64,000 nt of DNA from JACCTI01 sp038237435 (GTDB taxonomy: Bacteria > Verrucomicrobiota > Verrucomicrobiia > Chthoniobacterales > UBA10450): the NCBI GenBank assembly GCA_038237435.1, contig JBBRYT010000002.1:186001-250000 (forward strand), written 5' to 3'. Positions 1 to 7,878 of this stretch are shown one piece after another (the first letter of the stretch is position 1; the number at the start of each line of letters is the position of its first letter). The notes beneath the pieces are model-generated. The model ran no database searches. It was given only the letters and a program-made list of their open reading frames with translations, and was not told the origin of the DNA. The position numbers and the translations under genes are program-made.

Positions 1-1289
1 TCTCGCGCGGATTGAGTTTGCTGCGCTTGAAACAACTGCGCGCGTTTCAGGCGGCGAATATTCCGCAGGAGCAAATCGACGAATCGCTCGCGCCGTTCGA
101 TCAATTTGCCACTGCATTTAGCGACAGCGCCGAGCCGTTGAACGGGCTGGTCTCGGATTCCGGCGATCTCGCTTCGGAACTGAAAATGCAGCTTGCGGCG
201 CAAGCGGAATTGATTGATCACGGAAACGCTGCCGTGCCGCGCGTGGCGCAGGCGGAGACGCTGGCGAAACTGCGCCAGAGCACACCGGCCTACGAAGCCG
301 CGGCAGCGCAAATTCAGACGCAGATCAAAACGCTTCTCGCCGGCGCGCCGACTTTGCCGGACGCGCCAACGCAAAAGGTTTTCGAACAATGGAAGAAACA
401 CGCGCGTGATTACGTCACTGGCCTAACGAGTGGTTCGGCCGAACTGCGCGCCTGGTCGCCAGAGAAACCAGTGGCATGGCATGCCGCGATCACTTCATTT
501 CTTTTCGGCCGCGACTGGGTGACGGCGAGTTTCTGGCAGGACCGCTATGGAATCATTCCGCTCTTTGCGGGCTCGGTGATGGTTTCGATCGTGGCGCTCG
601 CACTCGCGGTTCCGTTCGGCGTCGCCTCCGCGATTTACGTCAGCGAAGTCGCTTCGGTTCATGAGAAGCGTTTCATTAAACCATTCATTGAATTCATCTC
701 GGCAATTCCGTCTGTGGTCTTGGGTTTTTTCGGTATCGCAGTTGTCGGCCAAGCGCTGCGCGCGGCGTCGGAATCACACTGGTTGAGCTGGGTCGGATTT
801 TTTCCGTTGAGCGAACGGCTGAACATTTTCACCGCTGGAAGTCTGCTCGCCTTCATGGTGGTGCCGACGATTTTCACTTTATCGGAAGACGCGCTGCGCA
901 ATGTTCCGCGCGGTTTCAAGGAGGCGTCCTACGCACTGGGCGCGAATCGTCTGCAAACGATCGCGCGTGTGCTGGTACCCGCGTCGTTATCGGGAATTGT
1001 GTCGGCTATTTTACTCGGGCTCGGTCGCGTGATTGGCGAGACGATGGTCGTGCTCCTCTGCGCGGGGAACCGCATCGAGATTCCGGATTTCACCCAGGGT
1101 CTCGGCGCGTTTTTCCAACCGGCACACACCATGACCGGAATCATCGCGCAGGAGATGGGCGAAGTGGTGCGTGGAAGCATTCATTACCGCGCGCTTTTCA
1201 TGGTTGGGCTCGTGCTGTTTGTCCTCACCCTCGGGATCAACTATCTGGCGCAACGGCTGGTGGCGCGTTACCGCATGAGCATCGGCTAA
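1..1289 (+). CDS. pstC: Phosphate ABC transporter permease PstC (5'-truncated by window)
   Basis: Inner-membrane permease of the high-affinity phosphate importer. The frame is open from the window edge to TAA at 1287-1289, so the true start lies upstream; a TTG at 12 is only the first in-window candidate. The first ~165 visible residues form a polar, helical periplasmic-type segment. From ~180 come hydrophobic helices (IIPLFAGSVMVSIVAL, FISAIPSVVLGFFGIAVV, SLLAFMVVPTIFTL) and the permease EAA-type loop EASYALGANRLQTIARVLVP that docks on PstB. pstA follows with no gap. The long N-terminal part matches the extended PstC form rather than the ~320-residue E. coli type. Confidence 0.93.
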   Translation, partial: SRGLSLLRLKQLRAFQAANIPQEQIDESLAPFDQFATAFSDSAEPLNGLVSDSGDLASELKMQLAAQAELIDHGNAAVPRVAQAETLAKLRQSTPAYEAAAAQIQTQIKTLLAGAPTLPDAPTQKVFEQWKKHARDYVTGLTSGSAELRAWSPEKPVAWHAAITSFLFGRDWVTASFWQDRYGIIPLFAGSVMVSIVALALAVPFGVASAIYVSEVASVHEKRFIKPFIEFISAIPSVVLGFFGIAVVGQALRAASESHWLSWVGFFPLSERLNIFTAGSLLAFMVVPTIFTLSEDALRNVPRGFKEASYALGANRLQTIARVLVPASLSGIVSAILLGLGRVIGETMVVLLCAGNRIEIPDFTQGLGAFFQPAHTMTGIIAQEMGEVVRGSIHYRALFMVGLVLFVLTLGINYLAQRLVARYRMSIG

Positions 1290-2315
1290 ATGAAAGCCCG
1301 CACCGCCAAGGCGACTCGCAGCCGCATTTTGCAAGGCGGAACATTCTGGCTCTTCCGTCTCGCCACTTATTTGGTCATCGCGTGCGCGGCTTACATCTTT
1401 CTCGACATCGGCGTCAAAGGCAGCCGGACGATTTTCACGGCGAAGCCGCCATTCATAAACATCGCCTTCCTGACGCAAGCCCCGCAGACGCTTTACGTTT
1501 TTGATTTTGAAGGAGAAAAGCTCTCGTTAGGCGACAAGGATTTCCGGCAATGGCAGGCGGCGCATCCGGACGCGAAAGTCGAGCCGCAGACAGTGGCGTA
1601 TTCTGCCGGAGGAATCTGGCCGTGCATCGTCGGCACGGCGCTACTTGTGATTGGCTCGATGACGCTCGCGCTGATTATCGGAATCAGCAGCGCGATCTAC
1701 CTGAGCGAGTATGCGCGCAGCGGTCCGTTCATTCGACTCGTGCGCATCGCGATTCTGAATCTCGCCGGTGTGCCGTCGATCGTGTTCGGTCTCTTCGGTT
1801 TCGGACTCTTTGTCATTTTCTTCGGCTGGAATGTTTCACTTCTAGCCGGCTGGTTCACGCTCGGGCTGATGATTCTTCCCGCGATCATCACTGCGAGCGA
1901 AGAATCACTCCGCGCGGTCCCGCAAGGTTTGCGCGAAGGCTCACTCGCGCTCGGCGCGACCAAATGGCAGACGATTCGCAAAAACGTTTTGCCTTACGCG
2001 CTGCCGGGAATTTTAACGTCATCAATTCTCGGCATCGCGCGCGTCGCGGGCGAGACCGCGCCGATCATGTTCACGGCCGCGTATGCGATGCGCGATGAAA
2101 TGCCGTGGCAAGTGCAACGCGCAGTCGATTTTGTTTTCCAGGGCGTGATGGCTTTGCCGTATCACATTTATGTCGTCAGCTCGAAGATTCCGCAGAACGA
2201 GTACACCGAGCGGGTGCAATACGGCGCCGCGCTCGTTTTTCTCGTGCTCGTCATGCTGATCGCGTTGAGCTCGATCGTGCTGCGGGAGAAAAGCAGGAGT
2301 CGTTTATCATGGTAA
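1290..2315 (+). CDS. pstA: Phosphate ABC transporter permease PstA
   Basis: Second membrane subunit of the phosphate importer, 341 residues. Its ATG directly follows the pstC stop. An N-terminal helix (FRLATYLVIACAAYIFLDI) precedes a ~60-residue periplasmic loop. The transport domain starts near residue 108 (IVGTALLVIGSMTLALIIGI), and the EAA loop is EGSLALGATKWQTIRKNVLP. The 3' end overlaps the start of pstB by 7 nt, which suggests translational coupling. An exact copy of the dispersed 9-mer lies at 1523-1531, in the periplasmic-loop codons. Confidence 0.95.
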   Translation: MKARTAKATRSRILQGGTFWLFRLATYLVIACAAYIFLDIGVKGSRTIFTAKPPFINIAFLTQAPQTLYVFDFEGEKLSLGDKDFRQWQAAHPDAKVEPQTVAYSAGGIWPCIVGTALLVIGSMTLALIIGISSAIYLSEYARSGPFIRLVRIAILNLAGVPSIVFGLFGFGLFVIFFGWNVSLLAGWFTLGLMILPAIITASEESLRAVPQGLREGSLALGATKWQTIRKNVLPYALPGILTSSILGIARVAGETAPIMFTAAYAMRDEMPWQVQRAVDFVFQGVMALPYHIYVVSSKIPQNEYTERVQYGAALVFLVLVMLIALSSIVLREKSRSRLSW

Positions 2316-3169
2316 GTCTATTAGAAATTCCCTCCGCCACCGTGAACCCAACGAAAAACATCAACACGGCCGACGCGGTTTCAAGAGAGGAAGACCCTAA
2401 CGAGCAGTTGGAACGAGGAATCATCTCGATCGAGGATCTCGATTTTTCCTACGGCACCAACGACGTGCTGCACGACATCACGCTCGAGATTCCAGCGCGC
2501 GCGGTCACGGCATTCATCGGGCCGTCCGGCTGCGGCAAGACGACGCTGCTGCGTTGCTTGAACCGCATGAATGATCTGATCGAAAGCGCCCGCATCACCA
2601 AAGGTTCGATCAAAATTGAAGGTGTCGACATCAACCATCCGCGCATCGATGTGGTCGATCTGCGGCGCAACGTCGGAATGGTTTTCCAGAAATCGAATCC
2701 GTTTCCGAAATCGATTTACGACAACATCGCTTACGGACTTCGTATCGCAGGAATTACTAAGCGATCGCAAACCGATGAAGCGGTCGAGAAAAGTCTGCGC
2801 TCCGCGGCGCTGTGGGATGAAGTAAAAGACCGGCTGCACGTCAGCGGCTACGGACTTTCCGGCGGACAACAGCAACGTCTTTGCATCGCGCGCGCCCTTG
2901 CGGTCGAGCCGGACATTGTCCTAATGGACGAGCCATGTTCCGCACTCGATCCGATTGCGACCGCGAAAGTTGAGGAACTGATCCGACAACTAAAGACGCG
3001 CTACACGATTGTAATTGTGACGCACAACATGCAACAGGCCGGACGCATTTCGGATCAGACCGCCTTCTTCTATCTCGGCCGGCTGATCGAATACAGCGAC
3101 ACGCGCAAGATGTTCAGCAATCCCACGCAACGACAAACAGAAGATTACATCACCGGACGATTCGGTTAA
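2309..3169 (+). CDS. pstB: Phosphate ABC transporter ATP-binding protein PstB
   Basis: ATPase that powers phosphate import, 286 residues. I chose ATG 2309, which has AGGAG about 10 nt upstream and overlaps pstA by 7 nt; a longer open frame from 2105 is only read-through antisense to function. Walker A is GPSGCGKTT (residues 71-79), the signature is LSGGQQQR, Walker B is IVLMDEPCSALD, and the switch histidine is in IVTHNMQQA. The N-terminal ~40 residues before the ABC domain are longer than in E. coli PstB and contain an exact copy of the dispersed 9-mer (2396-2404, read as PNE). Confidence 0.96.
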   Translation: MVSLLEIPSATVNPTKNINTADAVSREEDPNEQLERGIISIEDLDFSYGTNDVLHDITLEIPARAVTAFIGPSGCGKTTLLRCLNRMNDLIESARITKGSIKIEGVDINHPRIDVVDLRRNVGMVFQKSNPFPKSIYDNIAYGLRIAGITKRSQTDEAVEKSLRSAALWDEVKDRLHVSGYGLSGGQQQRLCIARALAVEPDIVLMDEPCSALDPIATAKVEELIRQLKTRYTIVIVTHNMQQAGRISDQTAFFYLGRLIEYSDTRKMFSNPTQRQTEDYITGRFG

Positions 3170-3181
3170 AATGCCTAACGA

Positions 3182-3874
3182 ATGATCGCGCATAATCATA
3201 TTCTCGGAACGTTCGACGACGCGCTCGGATCCTTGCGCAACAACGTCCTTATGATGTCGAGCCTGACCGAACGCAGTCTCGACCGCGCGGTCAACGGGTT
3301 GATCCAACGCGATGACGATCTTTGCGTTCTCGCCATCGCCGACGACGAGGAAATCGATCAGCTCGAGAAGCAGGTCGACAAGGATGGCGTGGACCTTTTG
3401 CTCCGTTTCCAGCCAGTAGCATCCGATCTGCGCCGCGTCGTTTCCGCGATGAAACTCAGTTCCAATCTCGAACGCATGGCCGACCAGGCGGTCAACATTG
3501 CGCGAAAAGCACGCAAGCTCAGCGGGCATCCGGAATTACCGGAAATGGAGTTCATCGAACCGATGTATCGGCATGCGATGTCGATGTTCAAAGACAGCGT
3601 CGACGCCTATATCCGCGAAGATGTAGAGCTGGCGATGAGGCTAAAGGCGCGCGACAAAGCGCTCGATGAAATGAACGCGAACGCGAGCAAGCGACTCATT
3701 CAGCGCATGGCCGAGGACCCAGATCAGTTGCGCGGCTACTTGAATCTCATGTTCATCGCGCGCCATCTCGAGCGCGTTGGCGATCACGCGACGAACATCG
3801 CGGAAGACGCCGTCTACGCCGCCGCTGCGGAAGATATCCGGCACCAGCCGTTTGTGCCGGAGAGTCGCAATTAA
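3182..3874 (+). CDS. phoU: Phosphate signalling protein PhoU
   Basis: Cytoplasmic regulator that links Pst transport to the PhoR/PhoB sensor pathway. It has 230 residues, the usual length, and is all-helical with two PhoU repeats. Metal-binding type motifs sit near residues 95-105 (SSNLERMADQAVNIA) and 195-205 (IARHLERVGDHATNIAED). It lies 12 nt after pstB and is surely co-transcribed. A one-mismatch copy of the dispersed motif (CCTAACGAA) occupies the pstB-phoU gap and overlaps the first base of the ATG. Confidence 0.95.
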   Translation: MIAHNHILGTFDDALGSLRNNVLMMSSLTERSLDRAVNGLIQRDDDLCVLAIADDEEIDQLEKQVDKDGVDLLLRFQPVASDLRRVVSAMKLSSNLERMADQAVNIARKARKLSGHPELPEMEFIEPMYRHAMSMFKDSVDAYIREDVELAMRLKARDKALDEMNANASKRLIQRMAEDPDQLRGYLNLMFIARHLERVGDHATNIAEDAVYAAAAEDIRHQPFVPESRN

Positions 3875-3886
3875 CGAAACCGGAAT

Positions 3887-4699
3887 TTATTTGATCGGAA
3901 CGAAGCCGACTTGTTCGACGATTTTCTGCCCCGCGTCGCTGAGTGTGAAGTCGATGAAATCCTTCACCACACCGCTCGGTTCGCCGTCGGTGTAGTAAAA
4001 GGTCGGTCGCGCGTACGGATAGGTCTTGCCGAGCACGCTTTCTTTCGACGGTAATGCGCTGTCGATCGGCAACACCTTTACGCCTTTCGCTTTCGAGTAA
4101 GCGAGGCCGACGTAGCCGATGCCGTTCGTGTTGGTGCCGACTTCCTGCGCGATTTGTTCATTGCCGGCGAGCTTCTGCGACGACGGCGCGTAATCGCGCT
4201 TCTTCATCGCCATTTCGCGAAACTCCGCGTACGTGCCGGAGGAAGTGTTGCGAGTGTAGACGGAAATTTTTCCGCCCGTCCCGCCAACCGCGCTCCAATC
4301 GCTAATCTCGCCGGTAAAAATTTGTTCGACCTGTTTTTTGGTGAGCGCTTTGACAGGATTGTTCACGTTTACGATCACGGCGATGCCATCGTAAGCGACC
4401 GTTGTCCCCTTTAGGTCTACGCCTTTTGACTTACCCATCGCGACCTCTTCCGGTTTCCCCGGGCGACTTGCCATCGCGAGCACCGCGGTCTTATCGATTA
4501 ATGCGGCAAAGCCCGTAGCCGAACCTTCCGCCGCAATATCGAACGAGGTGCCGGGATGTTGCGCTTTAAATTGCTCCGCGAGCTGCGGCACAAGCTTGGC
4601 GCCGAGCGTATCGGAACCTTTGATAACAATATTATCGGCCGAAGAAGTGACGATCGCGCCCATCAAGGTCACGAAGGCGAGAATAAAAATACGTTTCAT
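3887..4699 (-). CDS. pstS: Periplasmic phosphate-binding protein (PstS family)
   Basis: Substrate-binding protein that delivers phosphate to PstCA, 270 residues. It has a Sec signal peptide (about 21 residues, ending near TSSADN) and the PstS/PBP-like fold: IKGSDTLGAKLVPQLAEQF at the N-terminus, AEGSATGFAALIDK, and the phosphate-contact region YTRNTSSGTYAEFREMAM. It is convergent to phoU with a 12-nt gap instead of leading the operon, which is unusual. A possible PHO-box-like repeat lies upstream (4736-4753). The related sulfate or tungstate binders are unlikely given the neighbours. Confidence 0.88.
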   Translation of the reverse strand: MKRIFILAFVTLMGAIVTSSADNIVIKGSDTLGAKLVPQLAEQFKAQHPGTSFDIAAEGSATGFAALIDKTAVLAMASRPGKPEEVAMGKSKGVDLKGTTVAYDGIAVIVNVNNPVKALTKKQVEQIFTGEISDWSAVGGTGGKISVYTRNTSSGTYAEFREMAMKKRDYAPSSQKLAGNEQIAQEVGTNTNGIGYVGLAYSKAKGVKVLPIDSALPSKESVLGKTYPYARPTFYYTDGEPSGVVKDFIDFTLSDAGQKIVEQVGFVPIK

Positions 4700-4735
4700 G
4701 AGTTGCTAAAGCTAGGAGGAGATTGTGACGCCGCG

Positions 4736-4753
4736 GCGACACCAATGTGACAA
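4736..4753 (-). promoter_or_regulatory. Possible PHO box upstream of pstS
   Basis: On the minus strand this reads TTGTCAC-ATTG-GTGTCGC: two imperfect TGTCA-type 7-mers with a 4-nt spacer, the 7-4-7 geometry of PhoB boxes. It ends 37 nt before the pstS start codon. Only the first half matches well, so this is a weak call supported mainly by context. Confidence 0.3.
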
Positions 4754-4878
4754 TCAGGTGAACTTGAAACGTAGCTCTTTGCCGGAGTTAAAAGGCCTAG
4801 GCCCGGCAGAAACTTCGTGACGAAATTCTCCGAAAGATTGAGGAATGGTGCGCGGACGCTGTCGTCCGAAGCAAACAC

Positions 4879-5334
4879 ATGAAACATCTCACCAGTATTT
4901 CACTCGCTAGTCTGTTCTTTATTAGTTCGCTCGCGGCGGCCGAGCCTAAGTCGTTCAAAATTGTTCCGGAAGATTGGGTGCCGGCCCTTGCGCCGTCGAT
5001 TAAGTCTGCGCTCGCGCAGTTGAAGGAGGCGAATTCGCAGGCCGAGATGAATTCGCTCAGTCGTCAGGTGGCTGACATGACTGATGCGCAACTCTTCGTC
5101 GCTTACATTCGGCTCTACGAAAAGCTCTCAGCCAAAGAACGCGCGAAGCTGCTCGAGGAACAAGAGCAATGGTTGAAGAAGCGACCGAAAGCTGCGGAAG
5201 CCGCAGTGGAATCAAAAGGCGGTTCGTTGGCACCGTTGGAGGCTAACAACGCCGAGGTGACCTACACCGAGCGTCGTCTCGTTGAATTGCGCGCGCGCTT
5301 GAAAACCGCGGGCAAATCAAAATCGGACGATTGA
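4879..5334 (+). CDS. Secreted LprI/DUF1311-like protein
   Basis: 151 residues with a clear Sec signal peptide (ISLASLFFISSLAAAEP). The C-terminal half (EEQEQWLKKRPKAAEAAVES, GGSLAPLEANNAEVTYTERR) resembles the LprI-like lysozyme-inhibitor/DUF1311 pattern: a W-x-K segment, then a GGS-hydrophobic segment, then a helix of the form TERR-x-x-L. The conserved cysteines of that family are absent, so function is uncertain. It stands alone between the divergent pstS and a REP-like element. Confidence 0.5.
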   Translation: MKHLTSISLASLFFISSLAAAEPKSFKIVPEDWVPALAPSIKSALAQLKEANSQAEMNSLSRQVADMTDAQLFVAYIRLYEKLSAKERAKLLEEQEQWLKKRPKAAEAAVESKGGSLAPLEANNAEVTYTERRLVELRARLKTAGKSKSDD

Positions 5335-5430
5335 TGTAGGCCGCGTCTCCCGACGCGGCGCAGTGCGACCAGCAAAGTCGTAGCGCGTTTCGAAATCACA
5401 TCCGCGCCACGTCAGGAGTCGTGGCCTGCA
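5335..5430. repeat. REP/REPIN-like element with two hairpins
   Basis: A 96-bp element bounded by near-inverted ends TGTAGGCC (5335-5342) and GGCCTGCA (5423-5430). It contains two hairpins: GCCGCGTC-TCCC-GACGCGGC (5340-5359, 8-bp stem) and GCCACG/CGTGGC (5406-5411 and 5420-5425). The right hairpin overlaps the last codons and stop of the cupin gene. Paired palindromes in inverted order are the REPIN layout. Confidence 0.55.
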
Positions 5431-5810
5431 CCTGTCGGCACAATACCGGCGCGTTCCACCATGAGGATGACGGTGCGCTCGGGCGCCCGCGGCCGATGTT
5501 CCTCGCCTTTAGGGACAACGAATCCTTTACCCGGCGTCAGATCGATAGTGCGATCTTTCAGATCAATCAGGAACTGGCCGCTTACGACATAGAAGAATTC
5601 ATCTTCGTTGTCGTGATGGTGCCAATGATACTCACCCTGCACCACACCTAGCCTAACGACTGCTTCGTCAACCTTGCATAGCGTCTGGTTATACCATTGA
5701 TCCTGGCAAGCTTCGACCAGGCCGAGCACGTCGATTACTTCCAACGGCTCATGCAAAATGTTAAGCCGCGTGTTGTAAGAAAATCCTCCCGGTGATTTGT
5801 CTTCTGCCAC
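5412..5810 (-). CDS. Small cupin-domain protein
   Basis: 132-residue single-domain cupin. The metal-binding motif 1 is HWHHHDNEDEFFYVVSG (H62, H64, E71), and motif 2 is PKGEEHRPRAPE (H105). Such proteins are often mannose-6-phosphate-isomerase-like or dioxygenase-like; nothing here fixes a substrate. Its stop codon lies inside the REP-like element at 5335-5430, so the final residues (GHDS) are encoded by repeat sequence. Confidence 0.8.
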   Translation of the reverse strand: MAEDKSPGGFSYNTRLNILHEPLEVIDVLGLVEACQDQWYNQTLCKVDEAVVRLGVVQGEYHWHHHDNEDEFFYVVSGQFLIDLKDRTIDLTPGKGFVVPKGEEHRPRAPERTVILMVERAGIVPTGAGHDS

Positions 5811-5847
5811 GACTCAGCCTTGGCGAAGCTGGCGCGCCGGGCAACAA

Positions 5848-6525
5848 CTAATCCTTCTTCCGCACGCTGCCCGCGCCGCTGATATCGCGCGAAACTTTCG
5901 GATTGCCCGCGTAAGTTACCTTGCCGGCCCCCGAGATCGATACCTTCAACGCGTCGCTGACATTGACGTCCGCTTTGCCCGCGCCGCTGATGCTGAGTTC
6001 CATCGCGCGTGCCGTCAGGCCTTCCGCGTCCAGCTTGCTCGCGCCGTTCAATTCGCCCGACATCGCATTCACATTCCCGGTGAGCGACGCCCTGGTCGCG
6101 CCATTGCCAGCCAGATAAAATTCCGGACCCGCGAGATTGGTGGCAGTCAGCTTGACCGCTCCGTTCAAGGTCGCATGCGAAAGCGACGGACTCGACACAT
6201 CCACTCTAATCCCGTGCGTTCCTTTGAGCGGCTTAATCCACTCCAGGTGCAACCGATCTTCCGAGAGATTCGTGCGGATGTATTCGAAAAGATTTTCGTC
6301 CGTCGTGATGCTGAGTTTGGCCGGCCCGTTGGTCCAATTAATCGTGAACGCGCCATCCGCTTCCAAGCGGCTGAAGTTTCCGACCTGCCGCGTTTCAGTC
6401 ACGACGTGGCCGTTGCCGCGCACACCTACCCAATGGCAGCCGCTCATGAGCAGCATGAGAAACGCGAGCGACGCCAGGAATGCCAGCTTCAGCGTCAATA
6501 AGGGTCGGACAGGGATCGTGTTCAT
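5848..6525 (-). CDS. DUF2807 (GIN-domain) lipoprotein
   Basis: 225 residues counted from the ATG at 6525; a longer open frame to 6597 adds an unlikely leader. The signal peptide ends in a lipobox, LLMSGC, so it is probably lipid-anchored. The body is the beta-solenoid-like DUF2807 'head GIN' fold with repeated short units (LNGAVKLTATNL, GNGATRASL, LNGASKLDA, ISGAGKADV, ISGAGKVTYAG), ending in a DISGAGSVRKK tail. Role unknown; often described as a putative adhesin head. A shortened copy of its first ~26 codons lies upstream (6628-6720). Confidence 0.8.
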   Translation of the reverse strand: MNTIPVRPLLTLKLAFLASLAFLMLLMSGCHWVGVRGNGHVVTETRQVGNFSRLEADGAFTINWTNGPAKLSITTDENLFEYIRTNLSEDRLHLEWIKPLKGTHGIRVDVSSPSLSHATLNGAVKLTATNLAGPEFYLAGNGATRASLTGNVNAMSGELNGASKLDAEGLTARAMELSISGAGKADVNVSDALKVSISGAGKVTYAGNPKVSRDISGAGSVRKKD

Positions 6526-6627
6526 AGCTTTCGAGAGTGAGATGCGGTCAGGGAGCGTTTTGGATTCAAGAAATTCGCCTCCTCCATCCCAGAGCATCTG
6601 CCAGAGAGCAGCTCAGGATTCTTCAAA

Positions 6628-6720
6628 TTAGATCAAATGCGGAAGGAGCGCGAGCAAGGCTAGGGCACCGAGAGTCGCCAGCTTCAGTGTTAATAGCGGT
6701 CGGATTGGGATCGTGTTCAT
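6628..6720 (-). pseudogene. Truncated duplicate of the DUF2807 gene 5' end
   Basis: A 30-codon frame whose first codons (MNTIPIRPLLTLKLA) nearly repeat the signal peptide of the DUF2807 gene (MNTIPVRPLLTLKLA). Similarity continues upstream of the ATG: both copies have a stretch containing CGTTTTGGATTCAAGA. The frame then stops at TAA before any mature domain. I read this as the residue of a local tandem duplication with deletion; translation into a 30-residue peptide is possible but unproven. Confidence 0.6.
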
Positions 6721-6855
6721 AGGTTTCAAGAATGAGATGCAAACGGGGACGTTTTGGATTCAAGATTCTAGCGGTGGAGTCAGCCGTGTCAGTTACAAGA
6801 CCGCAGAGAAGAAAGGCGGAGCCGCGGAGACAAGCGCGCGCGAATTGCTTGTGAC

Positions 6856-7170
6856 ATGGCAACCCGAAAATCCAGCAGCAAAAAAAGCACAGGCTCCGCG
6901 AAAAAGAAATCGAGCGGCAGCAAAACCACTCGCGGCACCGCCCGCAAGCCGAGCAAGCGCACCCTAATCGAGCCGAAAAAAGGCGACAAGCGTTACGTGC
7001 GGCGGAACAAGAAAGGCGAGTTCAAGAAGGAAGTGAAAGTCGGCCGTTCGCTTGCGGCTGATCGCCGCACGAAATCAAAAACGAAGGCCAAGAAAGGCCA
7101 GGGCGACCGAGGCGATACGAGCAGCGGCGGCATTGTCAGCGCCGTTCGCGGTCTCTTTGGAGGAAAGTAG
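6856..7170 (+). CDS. Small lysine/arginine-rich histone-H1-like protein
   Basis: 104 residues, extremely basic. The N-terminus is a low-complexity Ser/Lys tail (KSSSKKSTGSAKKKSSGSK) like bacterial H1-type tails. A conserved-looking middle follows (KRYVRRNKKGEFKKEVKVG, RSLAADRRTKSKTKAKKG, QGDRGD), and the end is SAVRGLFGGK. The middle resembles small uncharacterised bacterial proteins ending in GQGDRGD. Nucleic-acid binding is inferred from charge only. Confidence 0.7.
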   Translation: MATRKSSSKKSTGSAKKKSSGSKTTRGTARKPSKRTLIEPKKGDKRYVRRNKKGEFKKEVKVGRSLAADRRTKSKTKAKKGQGDRGDTSSGGIVSAVRGLFGGK

Positions 7171-7466
7171 TCGCGCCTGTTCGCGCACTCAGCGCGGTTA
7201 ATCGTGGAGTACCGGGGCCTCGGCGCATCCAGGAGTTATCGACGACCCGGACGGTTCACTTACTTGCGAGCAGGTGAGCGCGACCAGTGCAATCGTTTCG
7301 ACAGTAAAGTATTTACGCCAAGTATCGTAAGCCGCTTACGATGCAGGACATCGAGAGAATTACTCTCGAAGAAAAATGTCACCCGCGATTCGGGACTCGA
7401 TCGCAAACGCCCCGCGTTTTCTTGAATCCAAACCCCCGGCTGCGCGCATCCAATTCATAGAACACC
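7171..7466. other. Intergenic region, 296 bp
   Basis: No convincing gene. It carries the 19-nt palindrome at 7324-7342 that recurs at 18093-18111. I see no clear promoter or terminator. Confidence 0.6.
7324..7342. repeat. 19-nt palindrome, copy 1
   Basis: ATCGTAAGC-C-GCTTACGAT: 9-bp perfect arms around one base. The same sequence with G at the centre (that is, in inverse orientation) occurs at 18093-18111. Both copies are intergenic. Confidence 0.75.
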
Positions 7467-7856
7467 ATGGAAACCTCATATCCACAACCGCCGCCATTGC
7501 CCGTCACTGCCCCCGTCGCCCCGAATGTGCGCACCGTCGCCGCGTTCTGTCACGCCAGCGCTCTGCTCGGCGTCTTCATTCATTTTCCCGGCCACCTGCT
7601 CCCGCCGCTTCTCGTCTGGCTGCTGAAACGCGACGAATCCCCCGAGCTCGACGCGCACGGCAAAGAAGCGGTCAACTTTCAGATCTCGATGCTGATCTAC
7701 AACGCTATCGCCGCGGTCTTCTGCCTGGTCCTGGTCGGCTTCGTTTTCCTCGCCGTCCTCTGGGTCCTCAACGCCATCCTTTGCATCATCGCCGCCATCA
7801 AAGCGAGCGACGGAGAATTCTACCGCTACCCGATGACGATCCGATTCATTCAATAA
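7467..7856 (+). CDS. DUF4870 family membrane protein
   Basis: 129 residues. A proline-rich N-terminus precedes the DUF4870 pattern: a first helix (VAAFCHASALLGVFIHFPG), the loop WLLKRDESPELDAHGKEAVNFQIS with its near-invariant HGKEAxNFQ, and paired helices (ISMLIYNAIAAVFCLVLVG, FLAVLWVLNAILCIIAAIKA). It closes with GEFYRYPMTIRFI, typical of the family. Function unknown; inner membrane. Confidence 0.85.
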   Translation: METSYPQPPPLPVTAPVAPNVRTVAAFCHASALLGVFIHFPGHLLPPLLVWLLKRDESPELDAHGKEAVNFQISMLIYNAIAAVFCLVLVGFVFLAVLWVLNAILCIIAAIKASDGEFYRYPMTIRFIQ

Positions 7857-7878
7857 GCGCAGGGCACCGCCGCCTTCC

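Noticed and set aside
2105..2308. Longer PstB start at 2105
   Set aside because: The extra N-terminus is out-of-frame pstA sequence; the ATG at 2309 has a ribosome-binding site and the usual short overlap.
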